Of a stretch of 64,000 nucleotides of DNA, positions 37,023 to 45,095 are shown piece after piece (the first letter of the stretch is position 1; every line of letters begins with the position of its first letter). The position numbers were made by a program, and so were the translations under genes. Under the pieces are notes generated by a model, which was given only the letters and a program-made list of their open reading frames with translations, was not told the DNA's origin and did not search any database. This DNA comes from RBG-13-66-14 sp964436465 (GTDB lineage: Bacteria > RBG-13-66-14): positions 24,371 through 88,370 of the forward strand of contig CAYTCV010000003.1 in assembly GCA_964436465.1 (NCBI GenBank). Direction: 5' to 3'.

Positions 37023-37706
37023 CTACTCGTACTCCTCGCAGTGCCAGACGCCGCCCTCGCCCTTGGGGAAGGTGCAGGTGGCGGCCTTGTCGCACAGCCG
37101 GCAGAGCCCCTTCAGCTCGTTCACGGTGACCTTCTTCGGGGAGGCCTTCGGCTTGGACGCCTCGACCTTCACTTCGCCGTCGAACTCGTCGCAGAAGCGG
37201 ACCGGGTGGCCGGGTTTGCGCGGGAAGGTGCAGGTGGCGGCCAGCTTGCACGTCGCGCACAGGCCGAGGGACGTTTGGACTGTCTTCTTCTCTACGGTCG
37301 CCGTTGTCTTTTTCTTTTCCGGCGCCAGGACGGTGGCCGTGGCCATGGTTTCTCCTTCTCGGTTGTGGGGCGACCCGGGCCGCTGCGTTGCGGCGTCCGG
37401 GGCTTCCAATTCCTCCTCCTCACCGTCGTACAGACGGGCGAGGGTATCCGTGTGGCCTAAAATTTCATTCGTGAGCCTTTCCGCGATGACGTCCCGGCGC
37501 TCCACTCCCTCGAACTCTTCGCACTCCAGGAGCGGCCGTCCGGACCGGCGCGGGAAGGTGCAGGTCGGTTCACGTCTGCAGGTTCCGCAGAGTCCGGGGA
37601 TTCTCTTCCTCTTCGCCGGCGCCTTCGGGGCCGGTTGCGCGGGGGCCTTCGTTTCCTTCGGGGAGCCCGTCTTCACTTTCCCCGGTGTGCTCGTCTTGCC
37701 GGCCAT
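37023..37706 (-). CDS. Three-fold Cys4-repeat protein, family not recognised
   Basis: A 227-residue hydrophilic protein with three copies of one motif: LCGTCRREPTCTFP...LLECEEFE (about residues 39-67), LCATCKLAATCTFP...VRFCDEFD (about 149-176) and LCRLCDKAATCTFP...WHCEEYE at the C-terminus. The pattern is C-x2-C-x5-C-TFP-x8/9-C, a likely Zn or Fe-S knuckle. Lys/Ala/Pro-rich linkers join them. Both the ATG at 37706 (AAGGAGG, 5 bases) and an internal in-frame ATG at 37346 (GAAGGAG, 6 bases) have strong ribosome sites. Either two proteins are made or two genes fused. It lies near the hydrogenase and the two-component genes on the same strand. Confidence 0.7.
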   Translation of the reverse strand: MAGKTSTPGKVKTGSPKETKAPAQPAPKAPAKRKRIPGLCGTCRREPTCTFPRRSGRPLLECEEFEGVERRDVIAERLTNEILGHTDTLARLYDGEEEELEAPDAATQRPGSPHNREGETMATATVLAPEKKKTTATVEKKTVQTSLGLCATCKLAATCTFPRKPGHPVRFCDEFDGEVKVEASKPKASPKKVTVNELKGLCRLCDKAATCTFPKGEGGVWHCEEYE

Positions 37707-37861
37707 AACGCCTCCTTCTTTTACCTACCCTTTACTCCATCCCTCCGATGGGATTGATAAGGCAAGAGGTATGCCAAGTGGGAACCCGGGCGGGCTGAAA
37801 TTTCTTCGTTATTTATGTCTTTGTATATCAATGAGATACTCACGAGCAACGTAAAAGGATT

Positions 37862-37888
37862 AAGAAAAACGCCGCGCGGGCGGCGTTT
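37862..37888 (-). terminator. Terminator of the regulator/hydrogenase transcript
   Basis: Minus strand AAACGCCG-CCCGCG-CGGCGTTT followed by TTC, about 60 bases after the NtrC-type gene. The interval 37707-37949 otherwise shows no gene. Confidence 0.75.
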
Positions 37889-37949
37889 GAACATCGTCGG
37901 ACCCAGGAATAATCGGGGAACCTCGCACCACCGGGGAGAAATTCCCCGG

Positions 37950-39296
37950 CTATTTCCGGTCCACTTCCTTCCGGGCACGGCCCAGTTTATCGCGGAGCGT
38001 TTTCCGGTCTATGTCGAGAATCTTGGCCGCCCGGGTCTTGTTCCCACCCACCTCCTCCAGCACGTTCTTGATGTACTCGGCATCGACCTCCGCCAGGGTG
38101 CGGTTCATCCGCCCCCCGGACGGGATGCTGTAGCGCATGTGGGAGGGCAGGTCGGCCACGTCCAGCGTCTCCCCCTCGACCATGACCATCAGGCGCTGGA
38201 TGAGGTTCTCCAGCTCGCGCACATTGCCCGGCCAGCTGTATTTCACTAAAACCCGCAGGGCGTCGTCGGTGAATTCAGCCTTGGGCCGGTCGAGCTCCTC
38301 GGCGAACCGGCCGATGAAGTGCCGCGCCAGTAGCAGCACGTCCTCCCCGCGCTCGCGCAGCGGTGGGAGGTCTATGTTGATTACGTTCAGCCGGTAGTAG
38401 AGGTCCTCGCGGAAGTGACCCCGCTCCGCCAGCACGCGCAGGTCCTTGTTCGTGGCGGTGAGGATGCGGATGTCGATTTTGCGGCTCTTGGCCGAGCCGA
38501 CCATGGAGACCTCCTTGTCCTGCAGCACCCGCAGGAGCTTCACCTGCATGGCCAGGGAGGTCTCGCTGATTTCGTCCAGGAAGATGGTGCCGCCCTCGGC
38601 GGTCTGGAAGAACCCGGCCCGGGACTGGTTGGCCCCGGTGAAGGCCCCCTTGACGTACCCGAAGAGTTCGCTCTCCAGGAGCCCCTCGGGGATGCCGCCG
38701 CAGTTGACCGGCACGAAAGTGGCCTGCGCCCGCGAGCCGTGGTAGTGGATGGCCCGGGCGACGAGCTCCTTACCCGTGCCGGATTCCCCGGTGATGAGAA
38801 CGGTGGCGGAGGTCCCGGCGGCCTTACCGATGGCCCCAAAAACCTTCTTCATGACCTTGGATTCGCCCACGATACCGTAGTCATCGTGGGACACGATGCG
38901 GCGACGCCGGAAGGCCGCCCGCCGGAGGTTCAGCTTCTCCAGGGACCGGCCCACCGCGGCGAAGAGCTCCTCGTCGGTGAACGGCTTGGGCAGGTACTCC
39001 TCCGCTCCGGTCTTGATGGCCTCCACCGCGCCTTCCACCGTCGCGTACCCGGTAATCATCATAACCTCGGTGTCGCGGTTGTTTTCCCGCACATGGCGCA
39101 CCAGCTCCAGACCGGACACGTTGGGCATGCGCAGGTCCGTTATCAGGAGGTCCACCGCGGTTTCGTCGAGGAGGCGAACGGCCTCGGCCACGCTGCCGGC
39201 GGTGAAAACCCGGTACCCCTCGGCCGTCAGGGTGCGCCTGAGCATCTCCAGGGTCTCCGGGGAATCGTCAACAACCAGAATCCTTTCTTTTGCCAT
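37950..39296 (-). CDS. NtrC-family sigma-54-dependent response regulator
   Basis: A 448-residue three-domain regulator. Residues 1-120 are a receiver domain with phospho-acceptor Asp in LLITDLRMPN (about residue 53) and the Lys of YLPKPF. Residues about 143-375 are a sigma-54-interacting AAA+ domain with Walker A GESGTGKE, the GAFTGA loop that contacts sigma-54, and FLDEI. The last 45 residues are a Fis-type helix-turn-helix (NKTRAAKILDIDRKTL). It is encoded after the histidine kinase on the same strand and should be its partner. Plausible targets are the hydrogenase cluster and the sigma-54 promoter before gdhA. Confidence 0.93.
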   Translation of the reverse strand: MAKERILVVDDSPETLEMLRRTLTAEGYRVFTAGSVAEAVRLLDETAVDLLITDLRMPNVSGLELVRHVRENNRDTEVMMITGYATVEGAVEAIKTGAEEYLPKPFTDEELFAAVGRSLEKLNLRRAAFRRRRIVSHDDYGIVGESKVMKKVFGAIGKAAGTSATVLITGESGTGKELVARAIHYHGSRAQATFVPVNCGGIPEGLLESELFGYVKGAFTGANQSRAGFFQTAEGGTIFLDEISETSLAMQVKLLRVLQDKEVSMVGSAKSRKIDIRILTATNKDLRVLAERGHFREDLYYRLNVINIDLPPLRERGEDVLLLARHFIGRFAEELDRPKAEFTDDALRVLVKYSWPGNVRELENLIQRLMVMVEGETLDVADLPSHMRYSIPSGGRMNRTLAEVDAEYIKNVLEEVGGNKTRAAKILDIDRKTLRDKLGRARKEVDRK

Positions 39297-39431
39297 GTGT
39301 CGGTGCTCACTTCCTCGTTGTCGGTAGGGTGCGCAAGGTTCACGCGGTTCATTCCCGGACGGTCCTTAAAAAAGCGGCCACGCCCGGGCGGAAAGGGTCG
39401 GCTCGACCCGGGGGTCAGGGAGCCCCTCCAC

Positions 39432-41180
39432 CTAGTTGTCCATGCGGAAGGGCCTCGCCGCTACGGGGAGGGTGATGACGAAGCGGCTCCCGCGGCCCGG
39501 CTCGCTGTGGACCTCGATTCCGCCGCCGTGCGAGGTGACTATACCGTGCACGACAGGCAGGCCGAGCCCCGTTCCGTGACCCACCTCCTTGGTGGTGAAG
39601 AAGGGGATGAAGATTTTCTTCACCGTATCGGCGGACATCCCCGTGCCCGTATCCTCGATTTCCAGGAACACGGAGTCGGCGTCCGCGTGGGTCCAGACGG
39701 TGAGCTTCCCCCCGTCCGGCATGGCCTGGACGGCGTTGACCACGATATTCACCACCACCTGCAGGAGCTGCGAGGGGTCGGCGGTAATCCGGGGAAGCTC
39801 GGGGTCGAACCGCCTGACCACCCGAATCCCCTGCTTCTCGCAGCGCGAATCCAGGAGGAAGAGCCCCTCCTCGGCGACGGCGGACAGGTTGACCTCGGAC
39901 TTCTGGGTGGGCATCTGCCGGCTGAAGATGAGGAGCTTCTTTACGATTTCACGGGCGTGCAGGGTGGAGTTGATGATGCGCTCCAGGTCTCCTCCCACGG
40001 CGTCGGGCAGGTCGGGGGTCTTTTTCGAGAGCTGGGCGAAACCGAGGATGGAGGTGAGCGGCTCGTTGAGCTCGTGGGCGACCCCGGCCCCGAGCTGCCC
40101 GATGGTGGCCAGGCGGTCGGCGTGCCGCAGCTGCTCCTCCAGCACGCGCTTGTCCTCCTCGGTCCGGCGGCGCTCGAGAATAATGGAGATGTGCTGGGCG
40201 ATGCTGTCGATGAGGTCGTGCTCCTCCTCGAGGAAGAGCGCCGTCTCCAGCACGTCCTCCCCGCCGGAGTAGACGAGCTCGACGAAGCCCCGCTTTTCGC
40301 CGCCGCACACGATGTCCGAGCGGAGAGAACTCCCCCGGCCGTTGAAGTTCGAACTCTCGTAGCTCCGGTTGTCCACCACCAACCGGGACGTGGCCATGTC
40401 CGGGTACTGCCAGGCGGGCGGCATCCGTTCGACGATTCCCAGCAATAGGTCCTCTATTGCAATGTCCTCCTGCTGGACGAGCTCGTCGATTTCGTAGAGG
40501 CAGGAGAGCTCCTTGACCCGCTCGCGCAGAGCGTACTGCGCCCGGCGGTCGCTCACGGCCACGCCCAGGGCTTCGGCCAGCCCCTCGTAGAACCCGATGG
40601 TGGAGGGGGAGAAGAAGTTCTCCCGGCGGCTCTTGAGCTGCAGCAGGCCCCGGCTCTCCTCCTCCAGCTCGAAGGGGATGAAGGCCACGGACTGATAGCC
40701 CCCAGTCAACTCCCGCAACTCTCCGGGCTCCAGTTCCGAAAAAACCGGCGGGCAGCACAGCGGCTGGTCCGTGCTCCCGAGCCAGAAGCTGCCCCCGGGG
40801 CTGATGCAGTCCAGGGCGGAGTCCACTTGGCGGCACATCACCGCGCCGCAGAGACGCTCGACCAGCGAGCCGTCATCGGTGCAGGGGACCGTCCTGTCAT
40901 CACAAACGAGCACTGGCGAAAGGTTCTCGCAAGTGTGGCTCTCGTCCTTACCGTTCGTCGCCTCCCAGCGGTAGTATAGGTCCCCGTCCCGCATCCGCAA
41001 CTCGACGCCGTCGCAGTGCGAGAACTCCAAGAGCATCCGGGACACCTCCCGGAGGAAGTCCGCGCGGGGGGTGCCCAGGTTGGCGTAGCGCAGGATGCGC
41101 CGCGAGAGTAGGCAGAAGTCGGTGGCCAGCTTGACCGCGGATTCCCGAATGGACTGGAGATTGATAACGGTTTTTTTCAT
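39432..41180 (-). CDS. Soluble sensor histidine kinase (GAF-like sensor)
   Basis: A 582-residue cytoplasmic kinase with no transmembrane segment. The first 370 residues look like one or two GAF-type sensor domains, with several Cys (HTCENL, RLCGAVMCRQ, LCCPP) that could bind a cofactor. A coiled segment leads into the HisKA box AGVAHELNEPLTSILGF with the phospho-His. The HATPase domain follows (VVNIVVNAVQAM N box, DTGTGMS G1 box, GTGLGLPVVHGIV G2 box). It sits between the hydrogenase genes and the NtrC-type regulator, so redox or hydrogen-related sensing is a reasonable guess but not shown. Confidence 0.9.
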   Translation of the reverse strand: MKKTVINLQSIRESAVKLATDFCLLSRRILRYANLGTPRADFLREVSRMLLEFSHCDGVELRMRDGDLYYRWEATNGKDESHTCENLSPVLVCDDRTVPCTDDGSLVERLCGAVMCRQVDSALDCISPGGSFWLGSTDQPLCCPPVFSELEPGELRELTGGYQSVAFIPFELEEESRGLLQLKSRRENFFSPSTIGFYEGLAEALGVAVSDRRAQYALRERVKELSCLYEIDELVQQEDIAIEDLLLGIVERMPPAWQYPDMATSRLVVDNRSYESSNFNGRGSSLRSDIVCGGEKRGFVELVYSGGEDVLETALFLEEEHDLIDSIAQHISIILERRRTEEDKRVLEEQLRHADRLATIGQLGAGVAHELNEPLTSILGFAQLSKKTPDLPDAVGGDLERIINSTLHAREIVKKLLIFSRQMPTQKSEVNLSAVAEEGLFLLDSRCEKQGIRVVRRFDPELPRITADPSQLLQVVVNIVVNAVQAMPDGGKLTVWTHADADSVFLEIEDTGTGMSADTVKKIFIPFFTTKEVGHGTGLGLPVVHGIVTSHGGGIEVHSEPGRGSRFVITLPVAARPFRMDN

Positions 41181-41411
41181 CTTTCGCGGTTCATCCTTCC
41201 GGGCCTGGATTCTAACCGAAAGGTCGGATTAATTCTAAACAATCGACCCTGGTCCGCCGACATCGTTAAGGCGTCCGACAAGCTTATTCCAAGAAACGTG
41301 CCAGGGTTTCCGCCGCCCGAAAACGACTCGTCCGCGCGCCACTGGTTCCGCTACACGGCGCCCAAAAGGGCCGGTGGGCGCACCGACCCCGAATACAACA
41401 TCGCCGTGTAT

Positions 41412-42872
41412 CTACTGCCGCAGAGTGTCCAGCACCGTCCCGTCCCCCGAGCGAATAACGACATCCAGCGGTGTCTTCCCCGGCAGGGAGTGGGTGGCGC
41501 AGGCCAGACAGGGGTCGTAGGCGCGGAAGGCCATCTCCACCTGGTTCAACAGGCCGTCGTCCACCTTTCCGCCCTTGATGAGCCCCCGGGCCGCCCGCTC
41601 GATGGACATGCACATGGCGGCGGAGTTGTTCACCGTGGCCACGATGAGGTTGGCCTTCTCGATGATTCCCCGCTCGTCGGTGATGTAGTGGTGGAAGAGG
41701 GTGCCCCGTGGAGCCTCCACCACGCCCACGCCCTCCGTGGGAATCTGGGTGGGCAATGTGCGGACGTTGGGGTCGAGGATTTCCTCGTCCTGGGCCAGTT
41801 CCAGGAGCCGCTCGGCGGCGTACAGAAGCTCGATGAGCCGCGCCCAGTGGTAGGCCAGAGTGTTGTGGGCCGGCTTCCCGCCGAAGGCTTCGTAGAGCTT
41901 CTCATACTCGACCTGGGCCCGGGGGGTGGCCATGCCGTCGGCGGCGTTCAGGCGCGCCAGCGGAGCGACCCGGTACACGCCCGAGTCCTTGCCGTCCACG
42001 AAGCCCTTCCAGCCAACGTTCTTCAGGTACGGAAACTTGATGTAGCTCCAGGGCTCGGTGTGCTCGGCGATGTGGTCCAGGTATTCGCGGGGCTTGAACT
42101 TGGCGAACTCGGCCCCCGAGGGGTCCACTACGCGGATGTCGCCGTCGTAGAAATTCACCTTGTTGTTTTTATCCACCAACCCCATGTAGTAGGTCTCGTG
42201 GCGGTAAAGGTCGCCGACGATGAGGTCCACGTAGTCCTTGTTGGCCAGAACGATGTCCCCGAAGGCCCCCAGGGCGAACTGAGCGAACTCGACGGCGTCC
42301 TTCCCGGTCTGGATGTACTCCTCGCGGTCCTCCTTGGTGACGCCCTTGGACACGCCGCCCGGCAGGTTGCACACCGGGTGGATGACCCGTCCGCCCTGCT
42401 TGGCGATGACGTCGCGCAGGCGTTTGCGGATGCCGATGACGGTCTTGCCGGCGTCGAGCCCGACCTTCTCGATGACGCCGAGTATGTTGCGCAGGCCCTT
42501 GGGCGCCGCGGGACCGACGATGAAGTCGGGACCGCCGAGGAAGAAGAAGTGCAGGGCGTGGTCTTCGGCCATGAAGGCCGAGTTCACCATCTCGCGGATT
42601 TTCTTGGCCGCCGGCGGCGGCTCGACCTGGTACAGGTCGTCGAGCGTCTTGCCCGAGGCCATGTGGTGGGTCGTGGGGCAGACGCCGCAGATTTTCGGGG
42701 TGATTCGCGGCATCTCCTCGGCCGGGCGACCCTCGGAGAACTTCTCGAATCCCCGGAGCTCGGGGACCTGCAGGAAGGCCCGTTCCACGTCGCCCCGGTC
42801 GTCGAGGAAGATTTCGATTTTACCGTGACCCTCCAGCCGGGTGATGGGGTCGATGGTTATCTTCTGAGGCAT
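41412..42872 (-). CDS. mvhA: NiFe hydrogenase large subunit (MvhA-type, group 3)
   Basis: A 486-residue catalytic subunit. The N-terminal nickel ligands are in KICGVCPTTHH (about residue 62), the C-terminal ones in DPCLACATHSLPG. DPITRLEGHGKIEI opens the protein. The chain extends past DPCxxC only by a conserved His region, where a protease normally trims a tail; 25 residues follow here. MvhA-type enzymes oxidise or make H2 in the cytoplasm together with small subunit MvhG and electron adaptor MvhD, both encoded immediately upstream. No maturation genes (hypA-F) are in the window. Confidence 0.92.
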   Translation of the reverse strand: MPQKITIDPITRLEGHGKIEIFLDDRGDVERAFLQVPELRGFEKFSEGRPAEEMPRITPKICGVCPTTHHMASGKTLDDLYQVEPPPAAKKIREMVNSAFMAEDHALHFFFLGGPDFIVGPAAPKGLRNILGVIEKVGLDAGKTVIGIRKRLRDVIAKQGGRVIHPVCNLPGGVSKGVTKEDREEYIQTGKDAVEFAQFALGAFGDIVLANKDYVDLIVGDLYRHETYYMGLVDKNNKVNFYDGDIRVVDPSGAEFAKFKPREYLDHIAEHTEPWSYIKFPYLKNVGWKGFVDGKDSGVYRVAPLARLNAADGMATPRAQVEYEKLYEAFGGKPAHNTLAYHWARLIELLYAAERLLELAQDEEILDPNVRTLPTQIPTEGVGVVEAPRGTLFHHYITDERGIIEKANLIVATVNNSAAMCMSIERAARGLIKGGKVDDGLLNQVEMAFRAYDPCLACATHSLPGKTPLDVVIRSGDGTVLDTLRQ

Positions 42873-42886
42873 GGCGCGGCCTTTCT

Positions 42887-43870
42887 TTAGGTTGACAGGT
42901 TCTTCCGCCTCATGAGCGAGGCGGGCAGGCTGTAGAACCAGAAGAGCCCGGCCGGGTCGTCAATCTTGCCCATGAGCCGCCCGACCTCCTCCTCGGTCAT
43001 CTTCTCCTCACCCTCCAGCCCCGCGATGGAGGCCACGAAGGAGAGGATTTTCGCGCCCTGGTCCCGCACGCCCTGGGTGGGGCCGAAGCAGCCGCGGCAG
43101 GGCATGTTGGCGCTGATGCAGCGCTCGCCGCAGCCGGAGCGGGTGGCCGGCCCGTGGCAGATGAGCCCCTGGGCCAGGTAGCACTTCGTCGGGTCCGCCA
43201 GAATCTGATGCGGGCGCTTGAACTCCGCCAGGGAAACCTTCTCCGGCTTGGAGTCGTTCAGAGGGCAGGTGTCGCAGAGCGATTTATCCGGGGCCAGGAC
43301 GGAGCCCTTCTCGGGCAGCTTGCCCTCCAGAATCGCGGTGACCGCCCCGAGAATCAAATCGGGAGGCGGGGCGCAGCCCGGCAGGTAGTAGTCCACGTCG
43401 ACGACCTGGTCCAGGGTCCGGACCGTGTCGTGGAACTCGGGCAGGGTGAGCTCCTTGCCGTCCACGGTGCTCCGAGTCTGCGGGAGGACGCCCGCGGCGT
43501 TGTCGTTGGAGGGGGCCTCCAGGTACACCCGCTCGAAGATGGTCTTGCGGTCGTGGAAGTTGGCCAGGCCGGGAATGCCGCCCAGATGGGCGCAGGAACC
43601 GAAGGCCACGACCAGCCCGGATTTGCGTCGCAGGAGCTTGACCATCTCCTCCTGCTCCTCGGTGCGGACGGCGCCGTTGATGAAGCTTACCGCAATCGAG
43701 CCGTCCTCGTGGGCCTCCACGTCCGATTTCTTGAAATCGAGCGCCACGGGCCAGAAGACGATGTCCACCGCGCCGACCACCGTGAGGATATCCTCGGCGA
43801 GGTCCACCACCGCCTCCTCGCAGCCGCCACAGGAGGCGCACCAGTAAAATGCCACTTTCGGCTTTGCCAT
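42887..43870 (-). CDS. mvhG: NiFe hydrogenase small subunit (MvhG-type)
   Basis: A 327-residue Fe-S subunit. FYWCASCGGCEEA near the N-terminus and CRGCFGPTQGVRDQG are the proximal-cluster motifs; CHGPATRSGCGERC and CDTCPLND add further ligands. GSCAHLGGIPGL is typical of group 3/4 small subunits. It conducts electrons between the NiFe site and MvhD. It begins 3 bases from the MvhD-like stop and ends 14 bases before the large subunit. There is no Tat signal, so the enzyme is cytoplasmic. Confidence 0.92.
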   Translation of the reverse strand: MAKPKVAFYWCASCGGCEEAVVDLAEDILTVVGAVDIVFWPVALDFKKSDVEAHEDGSIAVSFINGAVRTEEQEEMVKLLRRKSGLVVAFGSCAHLGGIPGLANFHDRKTIFERVYLEAPSNDNAAGVLPQTRSTVDGKELTLPEFHDTVRTLDQVVDVDYYLPGCAPPPDLILGAVTAILEGKLPEKGSVLAPDKSLCDTCPLNDSKPEKVSLAEFKRPHQILADPTKCYLAQGLICHGPATRSGCGERCISANMPCRGCFGPTQGVRDQGAKILSFVASIAGLEGEEKMTEEEVGRLMGKIDDPAGLFWFYSLPASLMRRKNLST

Positions 43871-43873
43871 CGT

Positions 43874-44287
43874 CTATCTCCTTTGCGGACCCAGTTGGGC
43901 CACCCTCGCGGTGAAGTCGCCCACCAGCTTCGTGAGCTTCGCCGACTCGCCGACACCGACCCACTCCAAAGCCAGACGTTCGGGCTCGACACCCAACTGG
44001 CCGAGCACTTTCTTGAGGAGCAGAATCCGACGTCGGGTCTTGTAGTTCCCGTCGTGCTCGCATTCTTCGGGCGGGCATCCGGCCACGAATACACCCCAGG
44101 CGCCCCGGGAAAAGGCCTCCAGAATCAGCTCGGGGTCCAGCCGCCCGGCGCACATCGTGATGATGGGCTCGGAACGGTTTACCGGCCCGTCCTGCGACGA
44201 GAGTTGCAGGCCGGGGTAGGTCGACCAGTTGCAGCTGAACACCAGGACCTTCGGCTGAACGGTTTTTTCGGCAACGGTAACGCCCAC
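43874..44287 (-). CDS. mvhD: MvhD/FrhD-like [2Fe-2S] electron adaptor
   Basis: A 137-residue protein of the MvhD family, which links an MvhAG hydrogenase to heterodisulfide reductase-like partners. The Cys are in VFSCNWSTYPG, IITMCAGRLDPELI and AGCPPEECEHDGNYKTRRR, the family signature. GTG at 44287 is chosen because GGAGGTG lies 4 bases upstream and homology begins shortly after; a longer frame would overlap the ferredoxin gene. In methanogens the partner is HdrA, but no HdrA-like flavoprotein is encoded here, so the HdrC-like ferredoxin upstream is the likely contact. Confidence 0.88.
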   Translation of the reverse strand: MGVTVAEKTVQPKVLVFSCNWSTYPGLQLSSQDGPVNRSEPIITMCAGRLDPELILEAFSRGAWGVFVAGCPPEECEHDGNYKTRRRILLLKKVLGQLGVEPERLALEWVGVGESAKLTKLVGDFTARVAQLGPQRR

Positions 44288-44288
44288 C

Positions 44289-44840
44289 CTACACCTCCTC
44301 CAGAAGGGCCCGGACCGTCTCACTGAGCTCACTCCGGGTGACGCCGAAACCCTCGACCATGAGAATGGCGTTCGAGGGACAGGTGGCCGCGCAGACGCCG
44401 CAGCCCTCGCACTTGACGACGTCGATTTTCTTCCCTTCCTCGCCGAAACTTATCGCCTCGTTTTTGCACACCGCCTGGCAGACACGGCAGCGGCTGCACA
44501 GGTCGTCGTCGGTGCTGGCGGTCAGGCCACGGAAATCGAGCCCCGCGTCGAGGAAATCGGCCTTGGCGTCGGTGAAAATTTCGGTCAGCGAGACCTTCGA
44601 CGAGCAGCTCCGCTCGCAGTTCTTGCAGTAGAAACACTGGACGACCTTTTCCACCGTATCCGGGTCCGGCTGCAGGGCCCCGGTCAAAAGACCGTATATC
44701 AACAGCAGCTTGCCCCTCGGCGTGTCGGTCTCGAAGGCGTGGGACTTGTACAGGTGGCAGAGCTCGTAACAGTAGCCGCAGCGGATGCAGATGTTGAGCT
44801 CGGGCATCCAGTTTTTCAGTCGCTCGTAAGTGGCGGCCAT
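44289..44840 (-). CDS. HdrC-like protein with four [4Fe-4S] motifs
   Basis: A 183-residue iron-sulfur protein. The N-terminal half has CIRCGYCYELC and CFYCKNCERSC, as in HdrC/GlpC/GlcF proteins. The C-terminal half is a two-cluster ferredoxin with CSRCRVCQAVC and CEGCGVCAATCP. The N-terminal half is plainly related to that of the GlcF-like protein at 45096 (both contain RGKLxLxYGLLTGxLxP). The ATG at 44840 has TAGGAGG 5 bases before it. It should carry electrons between MvhD and another donor or acceptor. The pairing of an HdrC-like half with a ferredoxin instead of HdrB is unusual. Confidence 0.85.
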   Translation of the reverse strand: MAATYERLKNWMPELNICIRCGYCYELCHLYKSHAFETDTPRGKLLLIYGLLTGALQPDPDTVEKVVQCFYCKNCERSCSSKVSLTEIFTDAKADFLDAGLDFRGLTASTDDDLCSRCRVCQAVCKNEAISFGEEGKKIDVVKCEGCGVCAATCPSNAILMVEGFGVTRSELSETVRALLEEV

Positions 44841-44936
44841 GAAACCTCCTAATCCCACGCGTTGGTACAGGGGCCGGTTCTGTGACGGTAGCCGGGGGAC
44901 GGCAACACAATACACGAAGAGCGGCGCCGCAACCGT

Positions 44937-45095
44937 TTAGCCCACGGTGTAGCGCAGCTCTGTCGCGGGGACCCGGTTCTGGGGCGAGTCGAATAGCACA
45001 TAGCGGTTGATGATATATCCGGAATTGAGCGCTATACCAACAAGTCTCGACGTACGAAAATCAGATTGGTCCTCGCCAAACGGTCGCAAAAGTTT
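44937..45095 (-). pseudogene. 52-codon coding-like tail in frame after the GlcF-like TAG stop
   Basis: Directly after the TAG of the GlcF-like gene the same frame stays open for 52 codons to a TAA. The translation is protein-like (for example ALNSGYIINRYVLFDSPQ and a final ELRYTVG), and its later codons mostly end in G or C as in real genes here. No start with a ribosome site is evident. The likeliest reading is the remnant of a gene whose 5' part was lost; stop-codon readthrough is a less likely alternative. Confidence 0.4.

Noticed and set aside
41412..44840. Complete HdrABC-MvhADG bifurcating complex
   Set aside because: No HdrA flavoprotein and no HdrB are encoded; only an HdrC-like ferredoxin is present.
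44937..45095. Pyrrolysine-type recoding of TAG
   Set aside because: Many genes here use TAG as an ordinary stop, and known GlcF proteins end at this point.
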